Positions 61,503-64,000 of a stretch of 64,000 bases of DNA are shown here, piece after piece. Position 1 is the stretch's first letter. Each line of letters starts with the position of its first letter. Below the pieces are notes generated by a model. It did no database searches. It had not been told where the DNA came from and saw nothing but the letters and a program-made list of their open reading frames with translations. The position numbers and the translations under genes were made by a program. Origin of the DNA: Paenibacillus wynnii (lineage in GTDB: Bacteria; Bacillota; Bacilli; Paenibacillales; Paenibacillaceae); contig NZ_JQCR01000002.1 of the NCBI RefSeq assembly GCF_000757885.1, forward strand, positions 1,674,001 through 1,738,000. Reading direction: 5' to 3'.

Positions 61503-61648
61503 AAAAACCAAAGCCCCTTTCCTTTTTTACTATTCGGATCAACCGAGTACAAAAACCTTGAAATTTGCGCAAACGTTACCACAAATGTGTGCAGATACTG
61601 TAAAACCATTTAATCCTGTAATTATGAAATTATGTAATTCACAACCTG

Positions 61649-62236
61649 CTAAAAAGGGTAAATATCAAACTTTCCGTCTCTGGCTGGTTCTACTATATAG
61701 ATACAACCGTTGATGCAGTCAAAAACGGCTTGATCATTTTGTGCAAACGTTTGTAATAAAATCCGAAGGAAACCCCCGTGAGTAACCGCTGCAACCACTT
61801 GTTGATCATAAGAGCATAAACCTACCTGCATATTCCGCGCCCGCTTCCGGACATCGGGCAAAGCTTCCCCTCCTACTACGGAATAATCGTACCCGTTCGC
61901 TCTAAGCAGCTCCAATTCTTTGGTGAACCGCCGCTCCCGTTCGCTTTTATCCAGGCCCTGCAGGAGTCCGTGATCTACTTCCCGAAGCAAGGGTTCAGGA
62001 GTTATGTCGCTTCCGTTACCCAATTCAGCCGCGATCAGTTCAGCTGTCTCCTTCGCACGCAAGAGCGGTGACATCAGCAGAAGATCCGGCTTGCACACCT
62101 TGATCCGTTCCCCGCATGCCTTCGCTTCTTGCCTCCCCTGCGGGGTAAGGCCGAATGCATCCCACATTCCTTGCTTAATGCCGCGCAAATTCCCTTCACT
62201 CTGTCCGTGCCGAATGAGGATCAACTGCTTGAACAT
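61649..62236 (-). CDS. Histidine phosphatase family protein
   Basis: A 195-residue phosphoglycerate-mutase-like phosphatase. The catalytic LIRHGQSEGN is at residues 6-15, the second basic motif in SPLLRAKETAE, the acid in REVDHGLLQG and the second histidine in AAVTHGGFLR. It removes phosphate from a small molecule; in this cluster it may act on a phosphorylated intermediate. It starts directly after the PPOX gene stop. Confidence 0.9.
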   Translation of the reverse strand: MFKQLILIRHGQSEGNLRGIKQGMWDAFGLTPQGRQEAKACGERIKVCKPDLLLMSPLLRAKETAELIAAELGNGSDITPEPLLREVDHGLLQGLDKSERERRFTKELELLRANGYDYSVVGGEALPDVRKRARNMQVGLCSYDQQVVAAVTHGGFLRILLQTFAQNDQAVFDCINGCIYIVEPARDGKFDIYPF

Positions 62237-62677
62237 TTAAATGATGCCCCTCACAAAGGTCAGTTCCCCGTTTTGTTCAACTAACCTTTTCGCTTTGCTA
62301 TAGATCTTCTCAATATGCACCAGTACGGCTGCTTGCGGATTGATATTGGGCCTTCCACTCTGAACCCACTGAACCGTTTCCTCAAAAATTTCTCCCTCGA
62401 GATAAACGCTCGCCTTTCCCTTCAATTGAAATGATCTGTTATTGTCGGGATTATACAAGGCAATGGATACATTCGGGTTCTTGTTTAGATTTCTCATAGT
62501 TTTGTAGAATTTATTGTTCGCGATCAGCAGGGTTTCGTCATCATATACCTTTAGAAAAGTAACAAAAATCAAGTTCACGCTTGATTTTCTTTCTTCATCC
62601 GCTTCGCAATCGCAGGTTGCTATCGGAATGGGATTCAATGTTCCTATGAGTTTCTTAATTTCGTCCGTCATTCTCAT
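62237..62677 (-). CDS. Pyridoxamine 5'-phosphate oxidase-fold flavoprotein
   Basis: A 146-residue split-barrel protein of the PNPOx-like class. It contains PIPIATCDCEADE, NLIFVTFLKVYDDETLLIAN, YKTMRNLNKNPNVSIALYNP and GKASVYLEGE. It probably binds FMN or F420 and may be a reductase or oxidase. It is the first gene of the minus-strand operon and abuts the phosphatase gene without gap. Confidence 0.85.
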   Translation of the reverse strand: MRMTDEIKKLIGTLNPIPIATCDCEADEERKSSVNLIFVTFLKVYDDETLLIANNKFYKTMRNLNKNPNVSIALYNPDNNRSFQLKGKASVYLEGEIFEETVQWVQSGRPNINPQAAVLVHIEKIYSKAKRLVEQNGELTFVRGII

Positions 62678-63107
62678 GAAACAGCATCAGCTCCTTTTGT
62701 CATTATGAGATTTTTTTCACATACTTCTTCTGCTTATAGAACCTCCCCTTTTCCCCTAATCCGGATTACTATCGCCGGAAATCTCACATCCAAATCCATT
62801 TCGCTCCGATGCTCCTGATTGGCCCATAAACGCTGATATGAATCGCTTTCAACTCTGTGCAATAATTCTGCTTGTAACCTTCATCTTTAGTGAGAATTAC
62901 ATTTAATGAACATGTTAATAAATATTCAAATATTTTACTATGCCATCGAGATCCAAATTGTTACAATTTATTTACAATAAGTTCATTTTAATCCTAAACA
63001 TAGAGGATTTACTCTAACAAGTAAACTAAAGTAGTATATACAACCATTTGACTCCAATAGTAAGTTTAAGTTAGCTGTGGATATTTAGATAAAGAGGAGT
63101 GGAGTCC
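62678..63107. promoter_or_regulatory. Divergent promoter region between the biosynthetic operon and a glycosyltransferase
   Basis: A 430-bp AT-rich region, especially 62880-63060, with no credible gene. It must hold the promoters for both directions. AATGAAC near 62904 and GTTCATT near 62990 are inverted to each other, and TTGTTACAATTTATTTACAAT is repetitive, but no consensus promoter could be fixed with confidence. AAGAGGAGTGGAG is the ribosome site of the plus-strand gene. Confidence 0.5.
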
Positions 63108-64000
63108 ATGCAAGGATTGTCAGTGGTAATCTGCACGAGGAATCGGGTACAGGATCTGACACGGTGCATTTATTCTATGACTAATCAAAACCTAAGTGCA
63201 CACCACAACATTGAAGTTATCATCGTAGATGACGGTGAACTACCCATGCAGCAACTTGACGAGTATGAGTCTATCTTAGATGAGAAGGGTTATTCTTTTA
63301 TCTATTACAGCAAGACGGACCCGGGATTGTGGCTGTCCAGAGTCAAAGCGGTGGAATTAGCCACCATGGATACAATATTGTTCCTGGATGATGACGTTGA
63401 GATTCCGGACCATTATTTCTCCACCTTGCTTCAGACCTACCGCGATCATCCGGATTGTGTAGGTGTTGGGGGCGTAGCCATTGGAATGGAGAATAGCTTC
63501 CTGGGCACTATTAGATGCCTTCTCTCTTTCCAGCAATCCCTATTCAGCGGAAAACTATCCTTAAGCGGTCAAGCCGGTTCCATGTACAACTGGCACAAGG
63601 CGAGAAAAACCTTCAAGACTGAATTTCAGCACGGCTGCAATATGTCTTTTAAGAAAGAGGCTATTCAAGATCTGAAGCCGGTCCCTTGGTTAAAGAGTTA
63701 CAGCGTCGGCGAGGATATCTTCATGTCCCGAATCGCGTTGAATAAAGGACAGCTCTATATCAACCCTGAACTTAAGCTCATTCATCATGAATCCCCGGCT
63801 TCCAGAGATAATCTGGAGGATGTCGCATACACCCGGGTGCTTAACCACGTCCATCTACTCAAAGATAAACACTCGGGACCCATAGGGTACCTCGCATTGT
63901 TATGGACAACACTCTACTTGATTCTCAGAGAGCGGCCTAAGAAAAATTATCCTGCTATCAAAGGCTACAAAAAAGGCCTAAAACAAATATTCTCAAGACA
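63108..64000 (+). CDS. Family-2 glycosyltransferase (partial)
   Basis: An open frame of 297 codons that runs off the right edge. It begins MQGLSVVICTRNRVQDLTRC, followed by IEVIIVDDGELP and ILFLDDDVEIP (the DxD metal site), then GCNMSFKKEA and VGEDIFMSRIAL. This is a GT-A glycosyltransferase of family 2, probably for a polysaccharide or surface glycan. AGAGGAG precedes the ATG at 63108. It is divergent from the biosynthetic operon, and whether it belongs to it is unclear. Confidence 0.88.
   Translation, partial: MQGLSVVICTRNRVQDLTRCIYSMTNQNLSAHHNIEVIIVDDGELPMQQLDEYESILDEKGYSFIYYSKTDPGLWLSRVKAVELATMDTILFLDDDVEIPDHYFSTLLQTYRDHPDCVGVGGVAIGMENSFLGTIRCLLSFQQSLFSGKLSLSGQAGSMYNWHKARKTFKTEFQHGCNMSFKKEAIQDLKPVPWLKSYSVGEDIFMSRIALNKGQLYINPELKLIHHESPASRDNLEDVAYTRVLNHVHLLKDKHSGPIGYLALLWTTLYLILRERPKKNYPAIKGYKKGLKQIFSR

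Noticed and set aside
61512..61648. cre-like sequence GGTAACGTTTGCGCA upstream of radical SAM enzyme A
   Set aside because: Too many mismatches to the cre consensus; no clear promoter next to it.
46467..62677. Lasso peptide or lanthipeptide cluster, because of the NTP_transf_5 gene and C39/BtrH-like proteins
   Set aside because: No RRE/B-protein, asparagine-synthetase-like cyclase, LanM or precursor gene is present; carrier proteins and an aaRS-like ligase point to a different logic.
62905..62979. Possible short peptide (24 codons) as a precursor for the biosynthetic operon
   Set aside because: It lies in very AT-rich DNA, has no ribosome site, runs on the opposite strand to the operon and is not peptide-antibiotic-like.
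1..64000. tRNA, rRNA or prophage genes
   Set aside because: No tRNA cloverleaf, rRNA sequence, integrase or phage structural gene could be recognised in the window.

Overview
The window reads as a chromosomal segment of a spore-forming Gram-positive bacterium of the Paenibacillus type. The grounds are strong AGGAGG-type ribosome binding sites with many GTG and TTG starts, lipoprotein SBPs, a GlnR/TnrA-type box, an RsbQ-type hydrolase, a YesN-like membrane AraC regulator, a DUF445 protein, and intergenic repeats that resemble those I associate with Paenibacillus. This is inference from gene content; no rRNA or tRNA is present to confirm it.

Region 1 (1-9,000) is nitrogen and polyamine metabolism, all on the minus strand: a polar amino-acid ABC transporter (ATPase cut by the window edge, permease, lipoprotein) behind a near-consensus GlnR/TnrA box, an SDR enzyme, aguB and aguA (agmatine to putrescine) separated by a complete IS1182-type insertion sequence, a YfcE-like phosphodiesterase, and gltD with a structured leader. 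Region 2 (9,400-21,900) holds a CDP-alcohol phosphotransferase, pullulanase pulA with a cre-like site over its -35, a C39-like peptidase, a secreted coiled-coil protein behind a putative small terminated RNA, a GT4 glycosyltransferase, a NifI1-like PII protein without nif genes, a DUF445 protein, a HAD phosphatase, a HTH regulator with a membrane protease-like protein, and a UvrD-like helicase with a C-terminal zinc-ribbon-like tail.

Region 3 (21,900-46,400) holds an RsbQ-like hydrolase paired with a PAS/coiled-coil protein that has no output domain, a CapA protein with a (Pro-Thr)n linker, a response regulator / histidine kinase / beta-propeller lipoprotein operon, an AI-2E family exporter, an SDR, a glycine-rich protein made of seven 28-residue repeats followed by two glycosyltransferase genes, a KdgT permease / Bug-type SBP / membrane AraC regulator set, a CPBP protease, and a SWIM + SNF2 helicase operon.

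Region 4 (46,400-62,700) is the most unusual part: a tightly packed minus-strand operon of about 16 kb that looks like an undescribed natural-product pathway. It has two free-standing carrier proteins, a class-II aaRS-like amino acid:[carrier protein] ligase, two proteins resembling BtrH-type acyltransferases, three B12-binding radical SAM enzymes, a PEP-synthase/Rph-like phosphotransferase, a nucleotidyltransferase, a kinase-fold protein, a three-gene ABC-2 exporter, a histidine phosphatase and a PPOX-fold flavoprotein. A reasonable working model is that an amino acid is loaded on a carrier protein, modified by radical chemistry and phosphotransfer, passed to an acceptor by the BtrH-like enzymes, and exported. 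The chemistry and product are unknown. A divergent family-2 glycosyltransferase runs off the right edge.

Two clusters of a 21-bp imperfect palindrome (eight copies) occur at 3.9-5.6 kb and 31.3-31.5 kb. The insertion sequence sits exactly in the centre of one copy.
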